Part shown: positions 34,019-42,022 of the stretch, piece by piece | Layout: each line of letters opens with the position of its first letter | Numbering within the stretch: position 1 is the first letter of the stretch | Assembly: GCF_947259555.1 (NCBI RefSeq) | Contig: NZ_CAMYMD010000083.1 | Span: forward strand, 1-54,997 | DNA length: 54,997 nucleotides | DNA from: an uncultured Roseovarius sp. | Lineage (GTDB): Bacteria; Pseudomonadota; Alphaproteobacteria; Rhodobacterales; Rhodobacteraceae | Direction of reading: 5' to 3' | Notes under the pieces: model-generated | Told to the model about the DNA's origin: nothing | Databases searched by the model: none | The model's input: only the letters and a program-made list of their open reading frames with translations | Position numbers and translations under genes: made by a program

Positions 34019-34671
34019 TTACCGCGCTCCTCGGGGGAAAGCCGTGGTGGTGGCGGAGGCGGCTCTGTGACCACCGACGCCTGCCCCCAGGGGATGGCGC
34101 GGTCGCCGATGGCATCGGCGTATTCGCGCGCGCGGTCATTCGGGTCGCGCAGGCGCAGCGCGGCGTCGGATTTCAAAAGCGGTTGCTTGAAGGTCAGCGC
34201 GCGCGTGGCCGACGAGATCACCAGCTCGGTACGTGACTGATCGCCGATCTTGCCAAGCGTCTCGGGTGCCCGCTCCAGCCGTCCCTAGATGATGCGGCGC
34301 GGATCCGATAACGGCGCGCCGGAATTGATATCCATCGGCTGCGACCAGACCCGCACGCGGGCTTGCGCCGCCTGATAGATCTGCAACGCGAGTTTCACCT
34401 CGTCGAGGAGCGGCGGGAGAACGACGCGATGCCGGCGCACTTCGAGGCCGATGCCGGCACGAATTGGCGGTACCTCAATGACCGCACCGGCGCCCAGAAA
34501 AAAGTGCTCCACGCCGTCCACGGTGAAGGTCTGGTGATCGTCACCGGTCCAGAGCCCCATTGGAACGATCTCGCCGGTTTCGCGGTTGCGGGGCTCGATC
34601 AGCAGGAGGATCTGCCCGTCGGTGCCACGGCGTTCGGCGAACTGGTCAAGCTGCTCGGTGTCAAAGGCCAT
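34015..34671 (-). pseudogene. Tail hub / DUF2163-like protein split by an in-frame TAG
   Basis: Reading from the ATG at 34671 gives 128 residues (MAFDTEQLDQFAERRG ... SDPRRII) and then TAG at 34285-34287. The same frame stays open for another 89 codons to 34015 (GRLERAPETLGKIGDQ ... PRLSPEERGK) and ends in an ATGA overlap with the next gene. In tail hub proteins of this kind, text like PxDxxSGxPLxDPRRI is followed directly by GxLExAPE and an SSARALT strand, as here, so the TAG falls inside one domain. A single base change would restore it. Either the prophage is defective, or the stop is read through, or restart occurs at GTG 34221. Confidence 0.75.
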
Positions 34672-34674
34672 GGC

Positions 34675-35337
34675 TCACCTCAATGTCTGTTGCCAGGTGA
34701 AACTGCCGCCCTGGCTGACGCTCGAGCGGCCGGGCCCGGGCTTCCAGCTCAGCATCTTGGCCTTGCAGGTGGGCCAGGCGAGTATGACGGGGGTTTCGAG
34801 CGCCACGCCGGGCCGGATGAAGGGTGTCACCTCAAAACGCGCCGTTTCGCCGACGCCGTTGGACGTGACGGTCGCATCGACGATCCGGTGGAGCGCATAG
34901 CGTACCGGGTCGGTGAGATACTGCCATCCCAGCAATTGGCCGCGCCGAAGTGTGAAGTTCGCAGGCAGGCCGCGCAGGCTCAGTTCCCGGTTGCCCGGGA
35001 TCAGGCTCTTGATGGTGACGGGCTGGGTGTCCCAGTCGATCTGGGTGGGGTGCGCAGGATCCTGCGGCGGGGGCAATCGCCGGTCATAGACCATGAAGGA
35101 GGCTCCGGGCTCCAGCAGATGTTCGATGAGCGCGCTCTGCGCGGCGATATCGGCGTGCTCCGAGCGGCCCAGCGTCACCTCGCCCTGCCACAGGCGTGAG
35201 CCCCTGCGATGTGCGATCACGTCGCCACCGCCGGTGATCGACGGAGACAGGTCTGCGGGCAGCCCGAAGGTGGCGGTCTCAAAGCCCAGCAGGTCGATGA
35301 AGCCCTCGGGCGGTATGGGCCAGACTTGCGGTGCCAT
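34675..35337 (-). CDS. Distal tail protein-like
   Basis: A 220-residue tail protein that sits between tape measure and hub genes, the usual place of the distal tail (Dit) or DUF2460-like component. It is beta-rich (GEVTLGRSEHADIAAQ, FTLRRGQLLGWQYLTDPVRYALHRI). The Trp/Pro-rich start MAPQVWPIPPEGF is typical of the roseobacter phage versions. The start shares a base with the tape-measure stop. The assignment is from order and general character, not a clear motif. Confidence 0.7.
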   Translation of the reverse strand: MAPQVWPIPPEGFIDLLGFETATFGLPADLSPSITGGGDVIAHRRGSRLWQGEVTLGRSEHADIAAQSALIEHLLEPGASFMVYDRRLPPPQDPAHPTQIDWDTQPVTIKSLIPGNRELSLRGLPANFTLRRGQLLGWQYLTDPVRYALHRIVDATVTSNGVGETARFEVTPFIRPGVALETPVILAWPTCKAKMLSWKPGPGRSSVSQGGSFTWQQTLR

Positions 35338-38204
35338 CAGCCACGGCCCCTTGGATCACGGTTGATGCTCTCGACCCGCTGCGGCAATTGCTGGGTCGCG
35401 AAATTGTCAACGACGTCGAGGGCAACGTCGCGCGCCGTTTCCTCGGCCACGATGCGAAAGAGGTCGCTTGGCTCGACCCGAAGGCGCGTCATGCCGCCGT
35501 CCCGGCCGCCACCGCGCGGGCCAGCGCCGGGCCGCGCGTCGAACGATTGACGCGGTAATGGCAACCCGCCCCCGGCGAAGCCCGGAATGACGGCGCCGGC
35601 ATTCATTGCCTCGAGCACCGGCCGGTTCCGGGCCGTCGCCTCGCCCGTCATGATGAATTCCCCGGCGCCGATCTTTGCCAGGATGCTGTCGGAGCGCGCA
35701 GTGCCCGACCCCAGCACGATGCCGGGACGGCTCTCACGCGGATCACCACCCCCGGCCAGCGCGAGCAGCCGGGCAGCGGGCAAACCCCCATCCGCAAAGC
35801 TCAGCAGCGAGCCGCCCGAGAACAGCTCTGTCACGTCTCCGATCCCGCCAAACAGGCCGCCGAGGAGCCCGGTACCGCCACCGCTGCCACCGCCTCCGAA
35901 CAGGCCGGCGAGGGGGCCTTGACCGAGAAGCAGCGCTTCCTTGGCGGCGCGGATGACCGCGTCGCCGATCCCGTCCCAGATGTCGCGCAGGCTCCGCGCG
36001 TCGAGCAGGACGTCGTTAAGGGTGTCCTCGAACTCCGCCTTGCGCTCCATCGCGGCACGCTCTGCCTCATGCGCCTCGATGGTTGCCTCGATTTCCTCAC
36101 GCTGTTTTGGCGTCGCGGCGGTCAGTTGTTCGCGCAGGCGGATCATCTCGCGCTGAACCGGGTCGCTTTCGCGCAGGGCCTCGATTTCTCGCTGCTTGGT
36201 GGCGATCAGCCGGTCGATGTTCTGGCGCTCGCGGTCCACCGCGTCAGCCGAGCTGCGGCGCGTGCCGCCACGGCCTGACCGGGTGGGCCGGGACTGCTGG
36301 TTGAGGCGCGCGATCTCCCGGGCACGCTCGATGGCGGCCTGACGCTGACTGTTGAGAAATACTTCTTCGCCAGGATTTTCAAAGCCGCCTTCACGTATCG
36401 GGGCCGCGTCCCGATCGAATTCGAGGGCCCGGAGTTCTCCGGCACGGGCAATCGGATCGTCCCGGAACTCGGCATTGATCCGCGCGCGGGCGAGGTTGAA
36501 CTCGTCCGAGTTCTGCAGCTCTATCAGCGCGCCCACCGCGCCACGCACCTCGGCAGAGAGCCGCGCGGCCTCGTCGGCGGCGGCGCTGATCGGACCTGTC
36601 AGATCCGTCGTCGAGATCTCGAAAAAGGCTTGCGCGGCCTCGCGCGCCTTTTTCTTGAGCTCCTCCGACGCTTCGCTGGCCTCGATCTCCTCGAGCTTGG
36701 CGTCGCGTGCGAATTGCGCGCGCAGCCGCGTCACCTCGGCGCTGTCGGCGCCATGGCGCGCGATGGCCTGGGCGATCGCGTTCTGCTCTTGCTGCGTCGC
36801 CAGCATGTCCCGCATGGCGGCATTCGCGCGCAGCTGCTCTTCGGTGCTCTCGGTCACGGTGGCGAGAAAGCTCAGCATCTCCTCGGTGCGTCGGTTCTCG
36901 GCCGGGTCTTGCTTTTGCAGCTCGATGACGCGGGCGAGCTCCAGTTCCTGCTCCTGAAGGAGCCTGAGGTTCTCGTCCTCGGCCGGGCTCCGGCGGCCCG
37001 AGGCGACGGCGGCGCGATCGTAGCTTTGGATCAGCGCCGCCAGCGCCGCCTGCTGTTCTTCCAGCGTGCCCTCGGCGGCAAGGCTCAGGTCTGCGAGATC
37101 GTTGAGCACCTCTTGCACGAGCTGCCGGTTTTGTCCCGTAAACCGTCCGAACAACCCCTCCGCAAGCTCGAATTGGCGCGCAAGCTGATCGCGGGCATTA
37201 TCCGCAAAGCCGGCATCCATTGCCGAGGATGGCAGGGCAGGGTTGCGCGCCGCTATGACAGATTGAAGGTCGACGTCGGTCTCATCGAGAAAACTGGTGA
37301 TCGTCGCCGTGGCCTGACGCCCTGCGAACCGCTGCTCGGCCTCGACGATCCGGTCGAGGAGGTCCTGCGCGCGGTCAACAAAGCTGTCGCCAAACTCCTC
37401 GGCCAGTTCCACCCGCGTGCGCGAAGCATCCTCGATCCGCTCTCGCAGACTGTCGACGCTGTTGCCAAGTTCGTCGACGCCCTCGGCAAAGCTCTGGGCC
37501 TCATCGGTGCCGGAGTTGAACCAGTTCACCACCGCCGCCGTGGCCGCGATCGCGCCGATGGTGATCAGGTTGATCGGGCTCAGCATCGACAGGATCGCGC
37601 CGCCCAACGCCCGGAACGCCCCCGCTGCCCCGAGCGGGCCGATCTCCTGGGTGATCTGCGTACCCTGTTGCAGGGCCAGTTGCAGCGGGTTCTGCCCGGC
37701 TGCCAACATGGTGATGACGTCGTTGCCCTGGGCGACAAGATTGCCCATCGAGCCCGCCGCCAACCGGTTGGAGGCGGCCACGGCCCGGTTGGAGGCGGCC
37801 GCGGCCCGGTTCGCGGTCGCCATCCCCTGGGCACCCGTCGCATGCCGCGCGAAATCGTTGTTGAGCCGGTCGAGGGCGGTGTCGTACTGGCCTGCGGTCA
37901 GCGCCCCCAGACGGTGCGCGCGGTTCAGCTCCGAGAGCTCGGCCTCGTAGCGTTGCGACAGGGCGAACATCGGATCGAACCGCGCCCGCAGCTGATCCAT
38001 CTCGGCCGACATCGCCTGGGCACTGTCCTCTGCGGAATTCAGGCCGCGCGTTACCAAGCCCATGCTGCGCTCGATATCAGTGCCTGCCGCGCCAAGCGTC
38101 CTGAGATCGCGCGACGTGGCCTTCGCCGCCGTGCCGGTGGCCTTAAGCTGCGCCTTGGCCTGCTCGGCATCCATGAGGATCTCGCCCTGGACGCGGAATG
38201 TCAT
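35337..38204 (-). CDS. Tail tape measure protein
   Basis: A 955-residue, mainly helical protein that sets tail length. At the usual 1.5 angstrom per residue this would give a tail near 140 nm. The N-terminal 200 residues are coiled coil with the SMGNLVAQGNDVITMLAAGQNPLQLALQQGTQI segment typical of phage tape measures. Hydrophobic segments follow near 205-235 (INLITIGAIAATAAVVNWF). The C-terminus is Gly-rich and basic (GGGGSGGGTG, FDARPGAGPRGGGRDGG). It directly follows the G/GT chaperones. Confidence 0.92.
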   Translation of the reverse strand: MTFRVQGEILMDAEQAKAQLKATGTAAKATSRDLRTLGAAGTDIERSMGLVTRGLNSAEDSAQAMSAEMDQLRARFDPMFALSQRYEAELSELNRAHRLGALTAGQYDTALDRLNNDFARHATGAQGMATANRAAAASNRAVAASNRLAAGSMGNLVAQGNDVITMLAAGQNPLQLALQQGTQITQEIGPLGAAGAFRALGGAILSMLSPINLITIGAIAATAAVVNWFNSGTDEAQSFAEGVDELGNSVDSLRERIEDASRTRVELAEEFGDSFVDRAQDLLDRIVEAEQRFAGRQATATITSFLDETDVDLQSVIAARNPALPSSAMDAGFADNARDQLARQFELAEGLFGRFTGQNRQLVQEVLNDLADLSLAAEGTLEEQQAALAALIQSYDRAAVASGRRSPAEDENLRLLQEQELELARVIELQKQDPAENRRTEEMLSFLATVTESTEEQLRANAAMRDMLATQQEQNAIAQAIARHGADSAEVTRLRAQFARDAKLEEIEASEASEELKKKAREAAQAFFEISTTDLTGPISAAADEAARLSAEVRGAVGALIELQNSDEFNLARARINAEFRDDPIARAGELRALEFDRDAAPIREGGFENPGEEVFLNSQRQAAIERAREIARLNQQSRPTRSGRGGTRRSSADAVDRERQNIDRLIATKQREIEALRESDPVQREMIRLREQLTAATPKQREEIEATIEAHEAERAAMERKAEFEDTLNDVLLDARSLRDIWDGIGDAVIRAAKEALLLGQGPLAGLFGGGGSGGGTGLLGGLFGGIGDVTELFSGGSLLSFADGGLPAARLLALAGGGDPRESRPGIVLGSGTARSDSILAKIGAGEFIMTGEATARNRPVLEAMNAGAVIPGFAGGGLPLPRQSFDARPGAGPRGGGRDGGMTRLRVEPSDLFRIVAEETARDVALDVVDNFATQQLPQRVESINRDPRGRG

Positions 38205-38205
38205 C

Positions 38206-38556
38206 TCAGCTCTCCCTCATTGCGGCCACCGCCGCCCCTTCGATCACCTGGACCTCGGCCCAGAGCCCGGGGGTCACCGTGATCCCGCTCATCTCCAGCC
38301 CGTCGCGCGCGGCGCCGTAGTCGAGGCCGATCACGCGTGCGCCCGCCAGACCGGCAGAGACGGTGCGCCACTGGTTGCAAATGGCCAGGAAGGCTCGAAC
38401 GGCCGGGGCATTTTGCGGCCAGACACCATGACCGGGCGGCTCGCGACGCAAAAGCCCGGGGTCGATGCCCCAGAATGCCGCCTCGTCGTCATGGTCACTG
38501 TCCGTGTCATCTTCGATCAGATCGCCCTGCGCCCAGGCCCGCCCGGCCCATTTCAG
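38206..38556 (-). CDS. Tail assembly chaperone T part, made by -1 frameshift (DUF1799-like)
   Basis: This frame has no good start codon at its upstream end. It reads LKWAGRAWAQGDLIEDD, then an acidic linker, then VWPQNAPAVRAFLAICNQWR and VIGLDYGA, which is the DUF1799 pattern found behind tail chaperones. Joined at the slippery site it gives a 225-residue G-T fusion (109 residues from G plus 116 here). The only internal candidate start is a TTG at 38451. It overlaps nothing at its end and lies 2 nt before the tape-measure gene. Confidence 0.8.
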   Translation of the reverse strand: MKWAGRAWAQGDLIEDDTDSDHDDEAAFWGIDPGLLRREPPGHGVWPQNAPAVRAFLAICNQWRTVSAGLAGARVIGLDYGAARDGLEMSGITVTPGLWAEVQVIEGAAVAAMRES

Positions 38557-38882
38557 TTTTTTACCCGGCTCCCCATCAGCGCCGCGTAGTAGGCGTTGAT
38601 CAGAGCGACCCGCACATATGCCAGCCCGACGAGGCGGTCGCGCAGGTTGTCGGAATAGGGGAGTGCGCTGCCCTTCTCATCTTCGACGTCGTCGATATGG
38701 AACACGGTGGCGGCGAGAAACTCGCGCTCACCGCGCGTGGTGCGCATGTCGAAGGCCTCGATTTCCTCGTCTGGCAGGACCCGGAACGTGACCTCCAGAT
38801 CCTGCATCTCGTGGCCGCCATCGGCGGGCACCTTGATCTCGACGCGGCGGGTGAAGGTGGGTTTTTGGTCGATCTTGAACAT
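38553..38882 (-). CDS. Tail assembly chaperone G
   Basis: A 109-residue protein beginning MFKIDQKPTFTRRVEIKVPADGG. It lies between tail tube and tape measure genes, the normal place for the gpG-type chaperone that coats the tape measure. Beta-rich start then helical end (YVRVALINAYYAALMGSRVKN). The start at 38882 was chosen because the reading frame upstream of it runs through the tube gene end. It ends right after a slippery heptamer. Confidence 0.85.
   Translation of the reverse strand: MFKIDQKPTFTRRVEIKVPADGGHEMQDLEVTFRVLPDEEIEAFDMRTTRGEREFLAATVFHIDDVEDEKGSALPYSDNLRDRLVGLAYVRVALINAYYAALMGSRVKN
38556..38562 (-). other. Programmed -1 frameshift site A AAA AAC
   Basis: On the coding strand the last codons of G are GTA AAA AAC TGA. 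The heptamer A AAA AAC is a canonical X XXY YYZ slippery sequence in the zero frame, placed directly before the stop. Slipping back one base enters the DUF1799-like frame, which stays open to 38206. Placement matches the lambda G/GT arrangement. Confidence 0.85.
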
Positions 38883-38920
38883 GGGGTTGAACTCGCTTTG
38901 AAAGGGGCATTCGGGCGGTG

Positions 38921-39856
38921 TCAGGTGAGCGTCATTTCCCACTGGTCGGCAGCGGTGGACGCGGTGGGCAGCGGCACGAGGCGCAGCGGCCATTCCTTGC
39001 GGCCTTGCCCGTCTTCGAGGCCTTCGGGCCGCTGCATCTGAGCACTGGGGCAGGCGATGTTGACGATGTTGCCGGCGGTCTTGCCGTGCTCGATCTCGAC
39101 GGCGAGCTTGTCCTGCGTCGCCGCCGCACCGAACGGGTCGAACTGCGACAAAGGCACGGCGCGGACGCGTGCCTCGATCGTGTTCTCATGCCCGTCGAGC
39201 AGGACCTCCTCCTCGCCGATCAGGAACTGCGCCTCGATCCTGTTTGCGAGGCTCAGCTTGAAACTGCGCATCACGAGCGAGGTGCCGTCGATGGTGAACA
39301 CCGGCGTGTTGGCGTTCGACGCTGCGAGCGGGTCCGGAATGCCCGAGAAGTCCGGCGTCGGGATCGTCGCGTCGGCCGGGGCCACGTAGAGCGCGGTGAA
39401 TTCGAACTCGATATAGGGAATACCGGACGCGGAGACGTCAAAGGCGGCCGTCCCCCGCGAGCCGACCATGGCGTAGAGCGTGCCCCCGATATTGAGATGC
39501 AGCGTCACGCTTTCGAGATCCGAATAGATCCTGTTGTAAGTCACAGAGGTTCCAACCGCGAGCGTCTCGGCGCAACCGCAGGCGCGCAGGAGGCGGCCCC
39601 AGCGGGGCGCGGTCCCGGCGGTGCCGGACCCGGCCATCTCGACCTTGAACGAGATGGTATGGTGCAGCTCGACGGGGATCGTGCCCGTGGGCCCGCCATG
39701 CGGCGTGTCGAGATTGCGGTCGAGGTCCTGACCCTGCATCGGCGACATGCGCACATCGGTGGCGAGGATGGCATCGCCGCCGGCGGGCGCGGCATCGGTG
39801 CCATAGGTGGTTTCGATCTTGGCAAGCACGACCTTGCGTCTCCACAGCAGGCTCAT
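38921..39856 (-). CDS. Major tail tube protein
   Basis: A 311-residue beta-rich structural protein, beginning MSLLWRRKVVLAKIETTYGTDAAP, a start typical of siphovirus tail tube proteins (the residues ETTYGTxxxP recur in this family). HHTISFKVEMAGSGTAG, the middle IPYIEFEFTALYVAP and the final PLRLVPLPTASTAADQWEMTLT fit a single tube domain with an added C-terminal part. It is encoded before the chaperones and tape measure, as expected. It overlaps the small upstream gene by 4 nt. Confidence 0.88.
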   Translation of the reverse strand: MSLLWRRKVVLAKIETTYGTDAAPAGGDAILATDVRMSPMQGQDLDRNLDTPHGGPTGTIPVELHHTISFKVEMAGSGTAGTAPRWGRLLRACGCAETLAVGTSVTYNRIYSDLESVTLHLNIGGTLYAMVGSRGTAAFDVSASGIPYIEFEFTALYVAPADATIPTPDFSGIPDPLAASNANTPVFTIDGTSLVMRSFKLSLANRIEAQFLIGEEEVLLDGHENTIEARVRAVPLSQFDPFGAAATQDKLAVEIEHGKTAGNIVNIACPSAQMQRPEGLEDGQGRKEWPLRLVPLPTASTAADQWEMTLT

Positions 39857-40020
39857 TTGTCACTGTCCTTCTTTTGTTCGGGCTTGGCGGTCGGGGCGGA
39901 TTTTTGCGGGGCCGTCCGGCGCGCGCGGGGCGGTTTCGCCCCGGTCGGGGCTTCGGCCCGCTTGAGGCCGCCCTTGTCGTCGCGGGTATAGGCCCCGCCG
40001 CTGATGGGTAGCTTGGTCAT
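39853..40020 (-). CDS. Small basic phage protein of 55 residues
   Basis: A short gene that reads MTKLPISGGAYTRDDKGGLK and then a Lys/Pro/Ala-rich tail (AEAPTGAKPPRARRTAPQK). It overlaps the terminator-like gene at its start and the tube gene at its end by 4 nt each (ATGA), which is strong support that it is translated. Small basic proteins at this position occur in other phages of this type. The function is unknown. Confidence 0.75.
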   Translation of the reverse strand: MTKLPISGGAYTRDDKGGLKRAEAPTGAKPPRARRTAPQKSAPTAKPEQKKDSDK

Positions 40021-40448
40021 GACAGGATCCTCAGTTGGTCATCGATGGAAAAGTCGAGCTGGTAGGCGAGCCGGCCCGCGCCGCTCTCGACCAGTTGGCC
40101 ACGCTCGAAGCGATAAACGCCCACCTCGTCGCCCGGGGCCCATCCCGCGATGCCGCGCACAACGCGCATGAGAAGCGCATCGATACGGTCAAGGGCGGTG
40201 CTCCCGGTGCGGTCAAAGCTTTGCACGAACAGCACGATGCTTGTGCGGTGGGTCAGCATCTGGGTGTAGGCGCCAGAGGCGGCGTCGGCGCGCGCGCCCT
40301 GGATGCCGCTGGGAAAGACGTAGGCCGCGATCGAGCGCGCGGGCAGCTTCTTGGAGCGGATGAGGTCGACAAAGGCCCGGCCGCCGTCCACGCGCCCGGT
40401 GAGTTCGGGCACCTCAGCCTCCAGCCGTGCGATGACCGCATCGATCAT
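40017..40448 (-). CDS. Tail terminator-like protein
   Basis: A 143-residue protein placed between gpG-type morphogenesis protein and tail tube, where the tail terminator or tail-completion protein lies in many phages. It has an N-terminal helix (MIDAVIARLEAEVPELTGRVDGG) and a beta strand set (THRTSIVLFVQSFDRTG, RLAYQLDFSIDDQLRI) of the kind seen in such proteins. No definite family is claimed. Start overlaps the gpG stop by 4 nt. Confidence 0.65.
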   Translation of the reverse strand: MIDAVIARLEAEVPELTGRVDGGRAFVDLIRSKKLPARSIAAYVFPSGIQGARADAASGAYTQMLTHRTSIVLFVQSFDRTGSTALDRIDALLMRVVRGIAGWAPGDEVGVYRFERGQLVESGAGRLAYQLDFSIDDQLRILS

Positions 40449-40948
40449 GCGAAGACCTCGCGCATCCAGGCTTCGGTCGTCTCGCCGATCTCGACCTCGT
40501 CGGCGTCGTCAAATCCGATGAACGGCCGCGCCGGGATTTCGACCTGGTCGACCATGACGAACTGGCCGCCGGGCAGCGTGAAGGCGAGCTTCGCGGTCGC
40601 ATCGCCATCGGCGGCGATGGGTTCGATGAACGCGCCGAACTGGTGGACATGGGCATAAGGAACATTGGTGCCGACACGCGCGGATTGCGCATCCGCCTCG
40701 CTGGTGATGCTGTCGCGCAGCCGTGTGCTGTCAACGAGCGTCTTGCCGCCGGTCTCGCGCGCCCGGATCGAGACCGGCCAGGCGATGCCACCCGGCCCCT
40801 CGCCGCGCTCGAACCGCTGGGACACCGAGGTTTCGAGGACGGTGCCGACCCGCTGCATCAAAGGTGTCAGGTCTGAAAGCTGGCGCAGGCCGCTCGCGAC
40901 CGCGTTGTCGAAATCCAGACTGTCGAGACTGACGGTGAGCGTGACCAT
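40445..40948 (-). CDS. Phage virion morphogenesis protein (Mu gpG-like)
   Basis: A 167-residue head-tail joining or tail completion protein of the Mu gpG family. The family segment FERGEGPGGIAWPVSIRARETGGKTLVDSTRLRDSI followed by VGTNVPYAHVHQFGA is very clear, and ARPFIGFD closes the core, as usual. It lies between DUF1320 and the terminator-like gene, as in Mu-type phages. Confidence 0.93.
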   Translation of the reverse strand: MVTLTVSLDSLDFDNAVASGLRQLSDLTPLMQRVGTVLETSVSQRFERGEGPGGIAWPVSIRARETGGKTLVDSTRLRDSITSEADAQSARVGTNVPYAHVHQFGAFIEPIAADGDATAKLAFTLPGGQFVMVDQVEIPARPFIGFDDADEVEIGETTEAWMREVFA

Positions 40949-40949
40949 C

Positions 40950-41375
40950 TCAAAACCCCTTCAGGCGATCGCGCGTGAACGTGCCTTCAGGCGCGCCGAT
41001 GCGGGGCGCTTGCAGGTTGCCGCGAGAACTGTCTTGGGGTGTCTCGTCGCCCAGTGAGGCCTCGCCGCGCCGCACGTGGCGCAGGAAGGAAATCGCCGCG
41101 TCGTGACCCTCTTTCGCCCCGTCGAACCCGGCCGCACGCGCGCCCAAGAGCCGGTACCAGGCGATGGCGGCGGCGTGGACGGTCAGGGCGCGGGGCGGGC
41201 TCGCGGGATCGTAGAGCCCGGACACATAACTCTCGACGATCGCAACCGCGTCTTCAATGGCGGTATCCAGCACTGTCGCGTCAATCACCCCGGGCGCATC
41301 ATCGCGCGCGGTGACATCAGCGAGGAAGCTTTCGCCGAAGCGGTCGATCATATCCTGAACTGTGAGGTAGGGCAT
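40950..41375 (-). CDS. DUF1320 protein (Mu gp36-like head completion protein)
   Basis: A 141-residue protein with the DUF1320 pattern: MPYLTVQDMIDRFGESFLADVT at the start, AIEDAVAIVESYVSGLYD in the middle, and RALTVHAAAIAWYRLLG after it. It is thought to be a head completion or connector protein (general knowledge of gp36-type proteins). The ATG at 41375 shares a base with the stop of the upstream small gene. Confidence 0.92.
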   Translation of the reverse strand: MPYLTVQDMIDRFGESFLADVTARDDAPGVIDATVLDTAIEDAVAIVESYVSGLYDPASPPRALTVHAAAIAWYRLLGARAAGFDGAKEGHDAAISFLRHVRRGEASLGDETPQDSSRGNLQAPRIGAPEGTFTRDRLKGF

Positions 41376-41581
41376 CAGCGTGTCAGCCCCTTGACGGCCC
41401 ACATCACGGCCTCTTCGATCTTGATACGGGCTATGTCAAACTCGAGGCCATCAAGATGGGCGAGCTGGCTCATGAAGCGGTCGGCGTAGTCTTTGAGAAT
41501 TGCTTCTCGGGCCGAGCCACAAATCCCATCGCCCGGAGGTGCGCCGAGGATTGTATCGCTACTCTTGATCGTATCGGACAT
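41375..41581 (-). CDS. Hypothetical small phage protein
   Basis: A 68-residue protein (MSDTIKSSDTILGAPPGDGI ... IKIEEAVMWAVKGLTR). Helical in its second half. No family recognised. Tight coupling to the DUF1320 gene supports it being real. A gap of 90 nt separates it from the upstream gene. Confidence 0.6.
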   Translation of the reverse strand: MSDTIKSSDTILGAPPGDGICGSAREAILKDYADRFMSQLAHLDGLEFDIARIKIEEAVMWAVKGLTR

Positions 41582-41671
41582 CGGGGCCTCCGGAGTGCGC
41601 GTTCGGATGCCGGTCTCTCCCGGCTGTCACACCTGTTCTGCGGCGGCGTCCCCTGGGCGGGGTGGGTATTC

Positions 41672-42022
41672 TCAGGTCGCCGCGTCCGCGGCGGCCTTCA
41701 TTTCGGCCCAGATCAGGTCGCGCGCGGCGGCGGTGATCCGGTCCTTGTGGGCGGGCAGGGCGGCCTCCAGCGCCTTGACCTTGGGCTTGCCGCCATTGTC
41801 GAAGGCGTCCTTTGGCAACCCGTTAATCGCCTCGATCATGGCCACGCGCAGGGCCTCGTCCATCTCGGGCAATTCCGGGGCCGCGTCCGCGACCTCCTCG
41901 ACCGCGCCGAGGGAAACGAGGCGCGCGATCTGCGTCTCGTCTCCGATCTCGTTCGCGTCGACGATGGCATCGACCTCAAACCGCGCGGCGGCGATCACGG
42001 TGCGTTTGATGAGATAGCTCAT
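41672..42022 (-). CDS. Hypothetical phage head-region protein
   Basis: A 116-residue protein beginning MSYLIKRTVIAAARFEVDAIVDANEIGD, with an acidic centre and a helical C-terminus. The ATG at 42022 was chosen because it overlaps the capsid gene stop (ATGA). Its place directly after the major capsid gene suggests a head-associated part. Function unknown. Confidence 0.65.
   Translation of the reverse strand: MSYLIKRTVIAAARFEVDAIVDANEIGDETQIARLVSLGAVEEVADAAPELPEMDEALRVAMIEAINGLPKDAFDNGGKPKVKALEAALPAHKDRITAAARDLIWAEMKAAADAAT

Noticed and set aside
36630..38282. 550-codon + strand frame opposite the tape measure gene
   Set aside because: Antisense shadow of a coiled-coil gene; no ribosome site or family pattern.
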